Positions 45,992-54,057 of a stretch of 64,000 nucleotides of DNA are shown here, one piece after another (the first letter of the stretch is position 1; every line of letters begins with the position of its first letter). Position numbers and translations under genes: made by a program. The notes under the pieces were generated by a model that saw nothing but the letters and a program-made list of their open reading frames with translations, had not been told where the DNA came from and searched no databases. The stretch is from Pseudomonas turukhanskensis (lineage in GTDB: Bacteria > Pseudomonadota > Gammaproteobacteria > Pseudomonadales > Pseudomonadaceae), in assembly GCF_027922365.1 (NCBI RefSeq), contig NZ_BSFN01000007.1:1-64000 (forward strand). The letters run 5' to 3'.

Positions 45992-46186
45992 ATGCTCGAC
46001 ATGCTCGATAGCCAGGACTCGCCGCCACCCATCTCCACGCTGAATGTTTATAAGAGCAACGCGGAACGCCAGGCCTTGAGCGATGCGCTGGCGCGTTACG
46101 GCAGCAATATGAGTGTGGCAGCACGCATGCTCGGCATCTCGCGGCCTACGTTCTACAGGCTGCTGCACAAGCATCGATTGCGGTGA
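45992..46186 (+). CDS. Stand-alone Fis-type HTH protein
   Basis: The protein has only 64 residues. The second half is the Fis/NtrC C-terminal DNA-binding fold: ALSDALARYGSNMSVAARMLGISRPTFYRLLHKHRL. The first half is a short acidic/proline-rich stretch (MLDMLDSQDSPPPISTL). It could be the remnant of a larger sigma-54 activator or a genuine small regulator. The start at 45992 follows GGGAG; an upstream in-frame ATG at 45944 lacks a clear ribosome site. It is divergent from the di-heme cytochrome gene and may control it. Confidence 0.75.
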   Translation: MLDMLDSQDSPPPISTLNVYKSNAERQALSDALARYGSNMSVAARMLGISRPTFYRLLHKHRLR

Positions 46187-46258
46187 GGGCTACACCGGTT
46201 TTCTGATGCGGAGTTAGGCGATGAGGGATTGGCGAACAGTGCTGGCCCGTTCTGATTT

Positions 46259-46295
46259 GTATAAAGATCATATGCTCCGCTGATGATCTTTATAC
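46259..46295. promoter_or_regulatory. Perfect 12-bp inverted repeat between converging genes
   Basis: GTATAAAGATCA (46259-46270) and TGATCTTTATAC (46284-46295) are exact reverse complements around a 13-base loop. The site lies between the HTH gene (+) and copB (-). It has no T-run on either side, so it is not a standard terminator. It could be a regulator binding site or an RNA hairpin. Confidence 0.5.
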
Positions 46296-46319
46296 GGATC
46301 CTCAGCGCCTAAGCGCGTC

Positions 46320-47186
46320 TTAAAACCATAGCCTGATACCCACAACCAATCGCGCGTGTGCGTCATCCTCTTCCGCGGCCGTGTGGCCATGGCTTTTGTT
46401 CCAGGTCAGGCCCACGTACGGCGCAATTTCCGGTCGCAGGTGGTAGCGCAAGCGCAGCCCGAGCTCGGTGGTTGCCAGACCTGCACCTACCTCACGTTCG
46501 GCATCGTCCTTCCCATAGAAGTTGGCTTCGGCCAGTGGCTGCAGCACCAGGCGCTGGGTGAGCAGCAGGTTGTATTCGGCCTTTAGACGCAGGGCGCTCT
46601 GGTTGTTTTCGCCGAGGTAGGCGGTGGCTTCGGTTTCCAGGCCATAGAGCGGTGTGCCTTGAATACCCAAGGCCGCCCAGGTTTGCGCGGGGCCGGGTTT
46701 GAAGTCTTGCCGGGCACCGAGCACTACGTCCCACCAGGGGCTAATGGCGTGGCCCCACAGCGCTTGCAGTTCGGCGTTGTCGGTGCGGCCATCTACCCGT
46801 TCGCCTTCGCTGCGCAGTACCAGACGGTCGATATCACCACCCAGCCAGGCGTCGATATCCCAGGCCAGGGCATTGCCGGCATCGAGGTTTTGCCATTCCA
46901 GGCGGTCGATCAGTACGTAGCTGTTGAGTGTGTGCTCGTGGCTGTCGTGGCCGCTGTGCAAGGCTGGGAACGCGGCTTGGCGGTCGGCGTCGGTCAGCGG
47001 CGCAATCGGGGTGCGGCTTTCGCTTGCGGCAGGCAGTGGGGTGCTGCCTGCGCTCATGTCGTGGTCCATGCCGCTCATATCCATGCCGGGCATGCTCATG
47101 CCGTGCATCGAGTGGTCCATCGCCTCGGCTGCATGGGCGCTGTTCAGCAGCGTGGCGGCCAGGGCGGCGCAGGTCAGGAGCTTCAT
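46320..47186 (-). CDS. Copper resistance protein CopB
   Basis: The 288-residue outer-membrane protein has a signal peptide (1-19, ending SAHAA) and a Met/His-rich segment (MDHSMHGMSMPGMDMSGMDHDM, about residues 23-45) that binds copper. A CopB beta-barrel domain follows, with YVLIDRLEWQ, RLVLQPLAEANFYGKDDAE and RPEIAPYVGLTW. It works with CopA to sequester copper in the periplasm and outer membrane. Its start overlaps the CopA stop (ATGA). Confidence 0.95.
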   Translation of the reverse strand: MKLLTCAALAATLLNSAHAAEAMDHSMHGMSMPGMDMSGMDHDMSAGSTPLPAASESRTPIAPLTDADRQAAFPALHSGHDSHEHTLNSYVLIDRLEWQNLDAGNALAWDIDAWLGGDIDRLVLRSEGERVDGRTDNAELQALWGHAISPWWDVVLGARQDFKPGPAQTWAALGIQGTPLYGLETEATAYLGENNQSALRLKAEYNLLLTQRLVLQPLAEANFYGKDDAEREVGAGLATTELGLRLRYHLRPEIAPYVGLTWNKSHGHTAAEEDDAHARLVVGIRLWF

Positions 47187-48883
47187 GATGCGTGTCCTTC
47201 TTCTACGCGCACTTCGCGCATCATGCCGGCGCTCATGTGCAGCAGCAGGTGGCAGTGATAGGCCCAGCGACCGAGGGCATCGGCGGTGACGCGGTAGCTG
47301 CGTTTGCTGCCCGGCGGCAAGTTGATGGTGTGTTTGCGCACTTGAAAGTTGCCGTGCTCGTCTTCCAGGTCGCTCCACAGCCCGTGCAGGTGGATGGGGT
47401 GGGCCATCATGGTGTCATTCACCAGCACGAGGCGCACGCGTTCGCCGTAGGTGAGGCGGATGGGCTCGGCAGCGGAGAAGGGCACGCCGTCGAAAGACCA
47501 GGCGAATTTTTCCATATGCCCGGTCAGGTGCAGTTCCAGAGTGCGGCTGGGTTCGCGACCATCGGGGTCGGCGAATGCGCTGTGCAGGTCGCTGTAGGTG
47601 AGTACGCGACGGCCGTTGTCGCGCAGGCCGATACCGGGGTCATCGAGCTTGGCGCTGGGCATCATGGTTTGCATGTCCACCAGCGGGTTGTCGCTTTCTG
47701 TAGCCGGGTGGCTTTGCATACCGACCCTGTTCGAATGATTCATGCCGGCCATACCGCTCATATCACCATGGTTCATGCCCATCTCATTCATGCTCAGAAG
47801 GGGGCGTGGGTCGAGCGGTGGCACTGCGCCGCGCAGGCCTTCACGCACCGCTAGGGTGCCGCAGGCATAGCCGCTACGGTCCATGGCCTGGGCGAAGAGG
47901 GTGTAGGCCTCGGCGTTTTCCGGTTGCACGATCACGTCGTAGGTTTCGGCGGAGGCCAGGCGCAATTCATCGACCACCACCGGGTTGATGTACTGGCCAT
48001 CGGCAGCGACGACGGTCATTTTCAGGCCGGGAATGCGCAGGTCGAAGTAGGTCATGGAGCCGGCATTGATCAGACGCAGGCGAACGCGCTCGCCGGGGTT
48101 GAACAGGCCCGTCCAGTTGTCATCCGGCGCGTGGCCGTTCATGAGATAGGTGTAGGTCTGGCCGCTGACGTCGGCGATATCGGTAGGCGTCATGCGCATC
48201 TGCGCCCAGCCCAGGCGTTCGCTGAACGTGGCCTTCCAGCCGTCGCGACCCACGTCGTCGATAAAGTCGCCTAGGGTGCGTTTTTTGCCGTTGTAGTAGT
48301 CGGCCTGTTTTTTCAGGGTCGGTAGCAGGCCGTTGGGGTTTTCATCGGTCCAGTCGCTGAGCATCACCACGTAGTCGCGATCAAAACTGAAGGGTTCGGG
48401 CTCGAGCGGGTCGATTACCAGCGGTGCGTAAAGACCGGCCTGTTCCTGCATGCCGGAGTGGCTGTGGTACCAGTACGTGCCGTGCTGTTTGACCGTGAAG
48501 CGGTAGGTGTACTGGTCGCCGGGCGCGATGCCATCGAAACTCATGCCGGGCACGCCGTCCATGTTGGCCGGCAGCAAAATGCCGTGCCAATGAAGCGAGG
48601 TGGCCTCGCTCAAGCGGTTTTTTACCCGCAGGGTTACGGTGTCGCCTTCGCGCCAGCGCAAGAGCGGGCCTGGCAGGCTGCCGTTGATGGTGATGGCGGT
48701 GCGAGGCTTGCCGGTGATATTCACCGGGCTCTGGCCGATGCTCAGGTCGAACTCGGTGCCGCTGAGCGTCGGTAGCTGGCCGGGGCTGTTCAGGGCCCAT
48801 ACCGGCGTGCGCCACAAGCCAAGGCCGCCGAGCACCGTGCCAGCTGTCAGGGTTTTAACAAACGTACGTCTGCTGAATGACAT
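47183..48883 (-). CDS. Copper resistance multicopper oxidase CopA
   Basis: The 566-residue periplasmic oxidase starts with a Tat signal (SRRTFVKTLTAGTVLGG). All four copper-ligand motifs are present: HWHG, HSHSG, HPIHLHG and HCHLLLHM. A Met-rich insertion (MNEMGMNHGDMSGMAGMNH, about residues 370-390) is characteristic of CopA/PcoA. It oxidises Cu(I) to Cu(II) and is exported folded. It lies 18 bp after copZ and is coupled to copB. Confidence 0.97.
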   Translation of the reverse strand: MSFSRRTFVKTLTAGTVLGGLGLWRTPVWALNSPGQLPTLSGTEFDLSIGQSPVNITGKPRTAITINGSLPGPLLRWREGDTVTLRVKNRLSEATSLHWHGILLPANMDGVPGMSFDGIAPGDQYTYRFTVKQHGTYWYHSHSGMQEQAGLYAPLVIDPLEPEPFSFDRDYVVMLSDWTDENPNGLLPTLKKQADYYNGKKRTLGDFIDDVGRDGWKATFSERLGWAQMRMTPTDIADVSGQTYTYLMNGHAPDDNWTGLFNPGERVRLRLINAGSMTYFDLRIPGLKMTVVAADGQYINPVVVDELRLASAETYDVIVQPENAEAYTLFAQAMDRSGYACGTLAVREGLRGAVPPLDPRPLLSMNEMGMNHGDMSGMAGMNHSNRVGMQSHPATESDNPLVDMQTMMPSAKLDDPGIGLRDNGRRVLTYSDLHSAFADPDGREPSRTLELHLTGHMEKFAWSFDGVPFSAAEPIRLTYGERVRLVLVNDTMMAHPIHLHGLWSDLEDEHGNFQVRKHTINLPPGSKRSYRVTADALGRWAYHCHLLLHMSAGMMREVRVEEGHAS

Positions 48884-48901
48884 GACGACTAATCCCCAGC
48901 A

Positions 48902-49105
48902 TTAGTGAAGGCTGATTCGGCTCGCGAAGCCCAGTTGGTTAACTGCCAGATTCAAGCGTTCGGCAGGGGTGCTGCTGTCGACGTGCACGAGGCCGGCGCG
49001 ACCATCCACTTGCACCTGAGCGTCGGGGTCCAGTGCATGAATGGCCTGGGTGATTTTGCTGACACAACTGCTGCAGCCGATGCCGGATACGTTGAGCGTG
49101 ATCAT
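48902..49105 (-). CDS. Copper chaperone CopZ-like (HMA domain)
   Basis: The 67-residue heavy-metal-associated domain starts MITLNVSGIGCSSC, with the metal-binding GCSSC, followed by the beta-alpha-beta-beta-alpha-beta pattern (VDGRAGLVHVDS). It carries Cu(I) in the cytoplasm. GGGAG lies seven bases before the ATG. It is the first gene of a copZ-copA-copB operon driven by the CueR-type promoter at 49139-49169. Confidence 0.93.
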   Translation of the reverse strand: MITLNVSGIGCSSCVSKITQAIHALDPDAQVQVDGRAGLVHVDSSTPAERLNLAVNQLGFASRISLH

Positions 49106-49138
49106 GGGTTTCTCCCTGCAATAAGTGGCGTTGGGCTG

Positions 49139-49169
49139 AGTTTCAGCCTTGTCACAATGGCAAGGTCAA
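49139..49169 (-). promoter_or_regulatory. CueR-type (MerR family) copper promoter
   Basis: On the minus strand TTGACC (49164-49169) and GAAACT (49139-49144) are separated by 19 bp, the long spacer of MerR-family promoters. The spacer holds the dyad CCTTGCC-ATTG-TGACAAGG, matching the CueR box ACCTTGCC...GGCAAGGT class. It lies 34 bp upstream of copZ. The cueR gene itself is not in the window. Confidence 0.8.
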
Positions 49170-49200
49170 GGGGGAACGTTTGAGCATTGAAGTTGCCCCG

Positions 49201-49249
49201 GTGAAATTTTTCAGATAATTTTCATGAAAGTATTTTTAATAAATTTCAC
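49201..49249. promoter_or_regulatory. AT-rich dyad upstream of puuB
   Basis: GTGAAATTT (49201-49209) and AAATTTCAC (49241-49249) are perfect inverted arms; TTTCATGAAA (49220-49229) lies between them. The site is 22 bp before the puuB start and could be bound by the PuuR-like repressor encoded two genes on, or by another regulator. The sequence does not closely resemble the E. coli PuuR box. Confidence 0.4.
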
Positions 49250-49270
49250 CTGCGTGAATTTGGATGGTCC

Positions 49271-50560
49271 ATGTTTCAGCGCTCTTCTCAGCACGTCGAC
49301 AGCTATTACGCCCACAGCTGCGCCGCTTTAATGAAACCGCGCGCGCCGTTACAGGGTGAGCACAACACCGATGTGGTGGTAGTCGGTGCGGGTTTCAGCG
49401 GCCTGCACACGGCACTGCGTCTAGCCAAGGCGGGCAAACGGGTTACGCTGATCGAGGCCAGCCGTGTGGCCTGGGCCGCCAGCGGGCGCAATGGCGGGCA
49501 GGCAATTCTCGGTTGGTCGTGCGATATGCCGCCACTGGAGGCGGCGTTGGGCCTGGAGCGTGCACGGCGCCTGTGGGACAGCATGCGCTGGGCCGCCCAG
49601 GAGCTGCGTGAACTGCCGGGCCGCCATGGCTTTGATTGCGACTACCGCGCCGGCCACCTATGGACCTCGGTGATGCCTCGGCGCAATGCCATCCTGCATG
49701 AGTGGCAGCACGAGGCCAGCCACAAATGGGGCCATGACGCGCTGCAATTTATTCCCCGAGACGAGTTGCCCAACTGGGTGTCCAGCGAGCGTTACCAGGC
49801 CGGCCTTTACGACCCCGAGGGTGGTCATCTCAATCCTTTGAAACTGGCACTTGGCCTGGCCGCTGCTATCGAGGCGGCTGGCGGATGCATTCACGAGCAC
49901 AGCAAAGCGCTCAGCTATCGCCAGGAAGGCCTGGGCTATGTGGTGAAAACCGAGCAGGGCAGTGTGCGTGCCGATGTGTTGGTGCTGGCCTGCAATGCTT
50001 ATATCGACGAGCTCGACCCGGCCCTGGCCAAGCGTGTTCTGCCGGTTGGCACCTATCAGGTGGCCACTGCGCCGCTGGATGAGGCGCACGCCAGGGCGCT
50101 GCTGCCGACCAATGCCTGCGTCACCGACAACCAGTTCGTACTCGACTATTTCCGCCTCACGCCGGACCACCGTCTGCTTTTCGGCGGCGGCTGCACTTAC
50201 CTGGGCGGCATGCCCAAGGACATCGCTGGCGCGACTCGGCCGTTCCTCGAACGTGTGTTCCCGCAGTTGGCTGGCGTGCCGATCGAATTCGCCTGGGGCG
50301 GCCATATCGACATCACCCTCAAACGCACCCCGGACCTTGGTCGCGAGGGCAACCGCTACTGGCTGCAAGGCTATTCGGGCCATGGCGTGCTGCCGACCCT
50401 GGCCGGCGCCCGCGCGGTCAGCGACGCCGTTCTCGGTAACTCTGACCTGCTCGATTTGTACCAAGGCTTGAGCAACCCAAGCTTTCCCGGCGGCCGCTAC
50501 CTGGCGGCGCCGCTGGAGGCGGTGGGCAAGGCCTGGTACCGCCTGCGCGACAGCATCTGA
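49271..50560 (+). CDS. FAD-dependent gamma-glutamylputrescine oxidase
   Basis: The 429-residue DAO-family flavoenzyme has the dinucleotide-binding motif VVVVGAGFSGLHTALRLAKAGKRVTLIEA (residues 35-62), ASGRNGGQAI, and the C-terminal YWLQGYSGHGVLPTL. The PuuB group oxidises gamma-glutamyl-polyamines to the aldehyde with release of ammonia and H2O2. Its neighbours (PuuR-like regulator, glutamyl-polyamine synthetase, aminotransferase) support this role in putrescine, spermidine or related amine catabolism. Confidence 0.88.
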   Translation: MFQRSSQHVDSYYAHSCAALMKPRAPLQGEHNTDVVVVGAGFSGLHTALRLAKAGKRVTLIEASRVAWAASGRNGGQAILGWSCDMPPLEAALGLERARRLWDSMRWAAQELRELPGRHGFDCDYRAGHLWTSVMPRRNAILHEWQHEASHKWGHDALQFIPRDELPNWVSSERYQAGLYDPEGGHLNPLKLALGLAAAIEAAGGCIHEHSKALSYRQEGLGYVVKTEQGSVRADVLVLACNAYIDELDPALAKRVLPVGTYQVATAPLDEAHARALLPTNACVTDNQFVLDYFRLTPDHRLLFGGGCTYLGGMPKDIAGATRPFLERVFPQLAGVPIEFAWGGHIDITLKRTPDLGREGNRYWLQGYSGHGVLPTLAGARAVSDAVLGNSDLLDLYQGLSNPSFPGGRYLAAPLEAVGKAWYRLRDSI

Positions 50561-51132
50561 TGGAGCACACCCCGGTGACCAAAGAAGAAGAAATTGCCGC
50601 GCTGGCGATCCTGATCCACGACCTGCGCAAGCACAAGAAATACACCCTGCAGGAGCTGGCGGACAAAATCGGCCGCTCGGTGGGTTTTCTCTCTCAGGTG
50701 GAGCGGGGGTTGTCGCGCCCGACGGTGGCAGATTTGACCGCTATCAGTCAGGCGCTGGACGTGACCACCACGTATTTCTACAACCTGTCCAAACCCAAGC
50801 AGCTGCCGTGGGTAACCCGCCCGGACGAGCGCCGTACCCTGTATTTCGCCAACGGTATTACCGACATTCTGGTATCGCCGAAAATGTCAGCGAGTTTTTC
50901 CATGCTGGAAAGCTTGCTGGAACCAGGCTCCAGTTCCGGTGAGCGGACCCTGAGCGATATTTCCGAGCAGGGCGGCTATGTGCTTGAAGGCGAGCTGACG
51001 CTGTGGCTCGGCGACAGTGATGAACCCGTGGTGTTGCGCACCGGCGACGCCTTCCAGCTCGACCGTCACGCCCATTGCCGCTACGGCAACCTCTCCGAAC
51101 AACCGACCCGCGTGTTGTGGGTGTACACATGA
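50560..51132 (+). CDS. PuuR-like regulator (XRE HTH + cupin)
   Basis: The 190-residue protein has an N-terminal XRE helix-turn-helix (YTLQELADKIGRSVGFLSQVERGLSRPT, about residues 28-55) and a C-terminal cupin domain (YVLEGELTLWLGDSDEPVVLRTGDAFQLDRHAHCRYGN). PuuR-type repressors bind polyamines and control the surrounding operon. Its start overlaps the puuB stop by one base (TGATG) and the next start codon lies near its stop, so it is embedded in the operon it likely controls. Confidence 0.87.
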   Translation: MEHTPVTKEEEIAALAILIHDLRKHKKYTLQELADKIGRSVGFLSQVERGLSRPTVADLTAISQALDVTTTYFYNLSKPKQLPWVTRPDERRTLYFANGITDILVSPKMSASFSMLESLLEPGSSSGERTLSDISEQGGYVLEGELTLWLGDSDEPVVLRTGDAFQLDRHAHCRYGNLSEQPTRVLWVYT

Positions 51133-51155
51133 TCAACTCTGAAGGACTTGCTGCC

Positions 51156-52517
51156 ATGACTGCCGCCCCCCTGAGCGCAGAAAACGCCGACCTGCTCGCC
51201 GAAGTACGCGCCTTTCGCCAGCGCTACCCCGAGGTGCGTTACGTCGATCTGATTTCCCTGGATATTCCCGGGCATTTCTACGGCAAACGCTACCCGGTGG
51301 AGATGCTGGAAAAGGTGGCGGCCGGCAGTGCCCTCAAGCTGCCGCAAAACTGCGTGCTGCTGGGCGTGCAGGGCGGGCTGTTCAAGATTGGCGACTACTG
51401 TTTTCACGACGGTGACCCCGATGCCGTGCGCCGTCTGGTGCCGGGCACGCTCAAGCCGGTGACTTGGGAAGCGACGCCGGTGGGGCAGATGCTGATCACC
51501 TCCGACGGCACCGCCGCGCCCATCGAGTTCGAGCCGCGCGAAGTGCTGGCCCAGGTGCTGCAACGCCTGCGCGGCAAGGGCATTCACCCGGTGGTGGCAT
51601 TCGAGCTGGAGTTCTACCTGTTCGACAAGAAACTGCGCGATGGCTTGCCGCAGTTTCCCCGTGACGCGCTGAGCGACGACGGCGATGACATGCCGAACAT
51701 GCATATCGAGCGCCTGACCCGTTTCGCCCCGGTGCTCGATGACATGGTGGAAACCGCCCGCCTGCAAGGCATCGACACCACGGTGATTACCGCAGAACTG
51801 GGCCCCGGCCAGTTCGAAATCAACTTCGGGCATCTGGACGACGGTCTCAAAGCCGCCGACTGGGCCGCCCTGTTTTGCCGCAGCACCCGTGGTGTCGCGC
51901 TCAAGCACGGTTACCGCGCCAGCTTTATGGCCAAGCCGTACCTCGAACACCCGGGCAGCGGCATGCACGTGCACGTGAGCCTGTACGACGCCGAGGGCAA
52001 CAACCTGCTGGCGGCCAACGAGCAGCAAGCGCTGCGCCACGCGGTGGCCGGTTGCCTGGAGTTGCTGCCGCATTGCATGCCGATCTTTGCCCCGAACCAG
52101 AACGCCTACCGCCGTCTGGGCGGTACGGTCAACGCGGCGACACGTGCCAGCTGGGGTTATGAAGACCGTGATGCCTGCGTGCGCATTCCCGAGTCGGACG
52201 CGAAGAACCTGCGTATCGAGCACCGTATTTCCGGTGCCGATGCCAACCCGTACCTTGTGCTGGCGGCCATTCTGGTCGGCCTGGAACAAGGCCTGGCCAA
52301 CGGTCGTGAGCCGATTGCGCCACTAAACGAAGACCGTAGCAGCGGCCTGGATTTCCCTCTGGACATCCTTCAAGCCGTGCGTGCCATGCAGCAGCAACCT
52401 GAACTGCGCCAGGGTCTGGGCGCCGAGTTCGTGGATGTGTACTGCGAAAACAAGCGCCAGGACCACCTGGCCTTCCTGCAGGAAATCAGTGCGCGTGAGT
52501 ACCGCTGGTTTCTTTGA
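51156..52517 (+). CDS. Gamma-glutamylpolyamine synthetase (glutamine synthetase family)
   Basis: The 453-residue glutamine synthetase-like enzyme has the N-terminal beta-grasp (YVDLISLDIPGHFYGKRYP) and the catalytic core with FELEFYLFD, ELGPGQFEINFG, GSGMHVHVSLYD, PIFAPNQNAYRRL and ANPYLVLAAILVG. These enzymes ligate glutamate to putrescine or other polyamines using ATP, the first step of the Puu pathway; Pseudomonas has several (SpuI/PauA-type) with different amine preference. The start at 51156 follows GAAGGA; an ATG at 51129 overlapping the regulator stop is possible. Confidence 0.92.
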   Translation: MTAAPLSAENADLLAEVRAFRQRYPEVRYVDLISLDIPGHFYGKRYPVEMLEKVAAGSALKLPQNCVLLGVQGGLFKIGDYCFHDGDPDAVRRLVPGTLKPVTWEATPVGQMLITSDGTAAPIEFEPREVLAQVLQRLRGKGIHPVVAFELEFYLFDKKLRDGLPQFPRDALSDDGDDMPNMHIERLTRFAPVLDDMVETARLQGIDTTVITAELGPGQFEINFGHLDDGLKAADWAALFCRSTRGVALKHGYRASFMAKPYLEHPGSGMHVHVSLYDAEGNNLLAANEQQALRHAVAGCLELLPHCMPIFAPNQNAYRRLGGTVNAATRASWGYEDRDACVRIPESDAKNLRIEHRISGADANPYLVLAAILVGLEQGLANGREPIAPLNEDRSSGLDFPLDILQAVRAMQQQPELRQGLGAEFVDVYCENKRQDHLAFLQEISAREYRWFL

Positions 52518-52562
52518 CTTTTCCATGCCGGGCGCAGTGCTGCCGGGCCGTAAGGAGTGCGT

Positions 52563-53939
52563 ATGAGCAAGTCAGCCGATGTACCGCAAAAAAAGAACCC
52601 CAAAACGCTGGAATGGCAAGCCCTTAGCGGCAGTCATCACCTGGCGCCCTTCAGTGACTACAAGCAACTGAAACAGGTGGGCCCGCGCATCATCACCAAC
52701 GCCGACGGCGTGTATTTGTGGGATAGCGAAGGCAACAAGATTCTCGACGCCATGGCCGGTCTCTGGTGCGTGGCCATCGGCTACGGCCGAGACGAGCTGG
52801 CCGATGCCGCCGCCAAGCAGATGAAAGAGTTGCCGTTCTACAACACCTTTTTTATGACCGCGCACCCGCCGGTGCTGGAGCTGGCAAAAACCATCGCCGA
52901 GCTGGCGCCAGCGCACATGAACCACGTGTTCTTTACCGGTTCGGGCTCCGAAGGTAACGACACCATGCTGCGTATGGTCCGTCATTACTGGCAGGTAAAA
53001 GGCAAGCCGCAGAAGAAGGTGATCATTGGCCGTATCAACGGCTATCACGGTTCTACCGTGGCCGGCGCGGCGCTGGGCGGGATGCAAGGCATGCACGACC
53101 AAGGCGGTACCTTGCCGGACATCGTGCATATCCCGCAGCCTTACTGGTTCGGTGAGGGCGGCGACATGAGCCCGGCCGAGTTCGGTATCTGGGCGGCCGA
53201 TCAACTGGAAAAGAAAATTCTCGAAGTCGGCGAAGACAAGGTTGCCGCCTTTATTGCCGAGCCGATTCAGGGCGCCGGCGGTGTGATCATTCCGCCAGAA
53301 ACCTACTGGCCGCGCGTGCGCGAGATTCTGGCCAAGTACGACATTCTGTTCGCTGCCGACGAAGTGATCTGTGGCTTTGGCCGCACCGGCGAGTGGTTCG
53401 GTAGCGACTATTACGGCAACACCCCGGACCTGATGACCATCGCCAAGGGCCTGACCTCCGGGTACATCCCCATGGGCGGCCTGATCGTCAGCGACAAGGT
53501 GGCAGACGTCATCAATGAAGGCGGCGATTTCAACCACGGCTTCACCTATTCCGGGCATCCGGTAGCTGCGGCTGTGGCGTTGGAAAACCTACGGATTATT
53601 CGCGAGGAGAAGATTCTCGAGAACGTGCGCGAAGAGACTGCGCCGTATCTGCAGAAACGCTTGCGTGAGCTGGCGGATCATCCGCTGGTAGGGGAGGTGC
53701 GTGGCCTGGGCATGCTCGGTGCCATCGAACTGGTAAAAGACAAAGCCACCCGCGCGCGTTACGAAGGCAAGGGCGTGGGCATGATCTGCCGTGGGCATTG
53801 CTTCAACAACGGCCTGATCATGCGCGCCGTTGGCGACACCATGATCATTGCGCCGCCGCTGGTGATCAGCAAAGCCGAGATCGATGAGCTGGTGGAAAAG
53901 GCGCGCAAGTGCCTGGACCTGACCTTGGCTGATTTGTAG
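52563..53939 (+). CDS. Polyamine:pyruvate aminotransferase SpuC-like
   Basis: The 458-residue class III PLP aminotransferase has [51 protein letters not shown] and the PLP lysine in [10 protein letters not shown]. SpuC moves the amino group of putrescine or spermidine derivatives to pyruvate in Pseudomonas polyamine catabolism. AAGGAG precedes the ATG by five bases. It is the last gene of the polyamine cluster; a REP pair and bidirectional terminator follow. Confidence 0.94.
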   Translation: MSKSADVPQKKNPKTLEWQALSGSHHLAPFSDYKQLKQVGPRIITNADGVYLWDSEGNKILDAMAGLWCVAIGYGRDELADAAAKQMKELPFYNTFFMTAHPPVLELAKTIAELAPAHMNHVFFTGSGSEGNDTMLRMVRHYWQVKGKPQKKVIIGRINGYHGSTVAGAALGGMQGMHDQGGTLPDIVHIPQPYWFGEGGDMSPAEFGIWAADQLEKKILEVGEDKVAAFIAEPIQGAGGVIIPPETYWPRVREILAKYDILFAADEVICGFGRTGEWFGSDYYGNTPDLMTIAKGLTSGYIPMGGLIVSDKVADVINEGGDFNHGFTYSGHPVAAAVALENLRIIREEKILENVREETAPYLQKRLRELADHPLVGEVRGLGMLGAIELVKDKATRARYEGKGVGMICRGHCFNNGLIMRAVGDTMIIAPPLVISKAEIDELVEKARKCLDLTLADL

Positions 53940-53999
53940 GAGCCAGCTCGCTGGCGAAGCTCTTCGTTTGCAGGGTTCGCGAGCAAGCTCGCTCCTACG
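53938..53999. repeat. REP pair after spuC
   Basis: TAGGAGCCAGCTCGCTGGCGAAG and the inverted TTCGCGAGCAAGCTCGCTCCTA flank a short spacer. It is the same family as 3867-3935. Confidence 0.85.
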
Positions 54000-54011
54000 A
54001 TTTTCACCCAC

Positions 54012-54041
54012 AAAAAAGCCCGGCATTTAGCCGGGCTTTTT
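54012..54041. terminator. Bidirectional terminator between spuC and nuoN
   Basis: Stem AAAAAGCCCGGC / GCCGGGCTTTTT with a 5-base loop, A-run on one side and T-run on the other. It serves both the polyamine operon (+) and the nuo operon (-). Confidence 0.93.
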
Positions 54042-54057
54042 CATTGCCATGCAAACC

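Noticed and set aside
46259..46295. Rho-independent terminator between the HTH gene and copB
   Set aside because: The hairpin is AT-rich and has no T-run on either strand.
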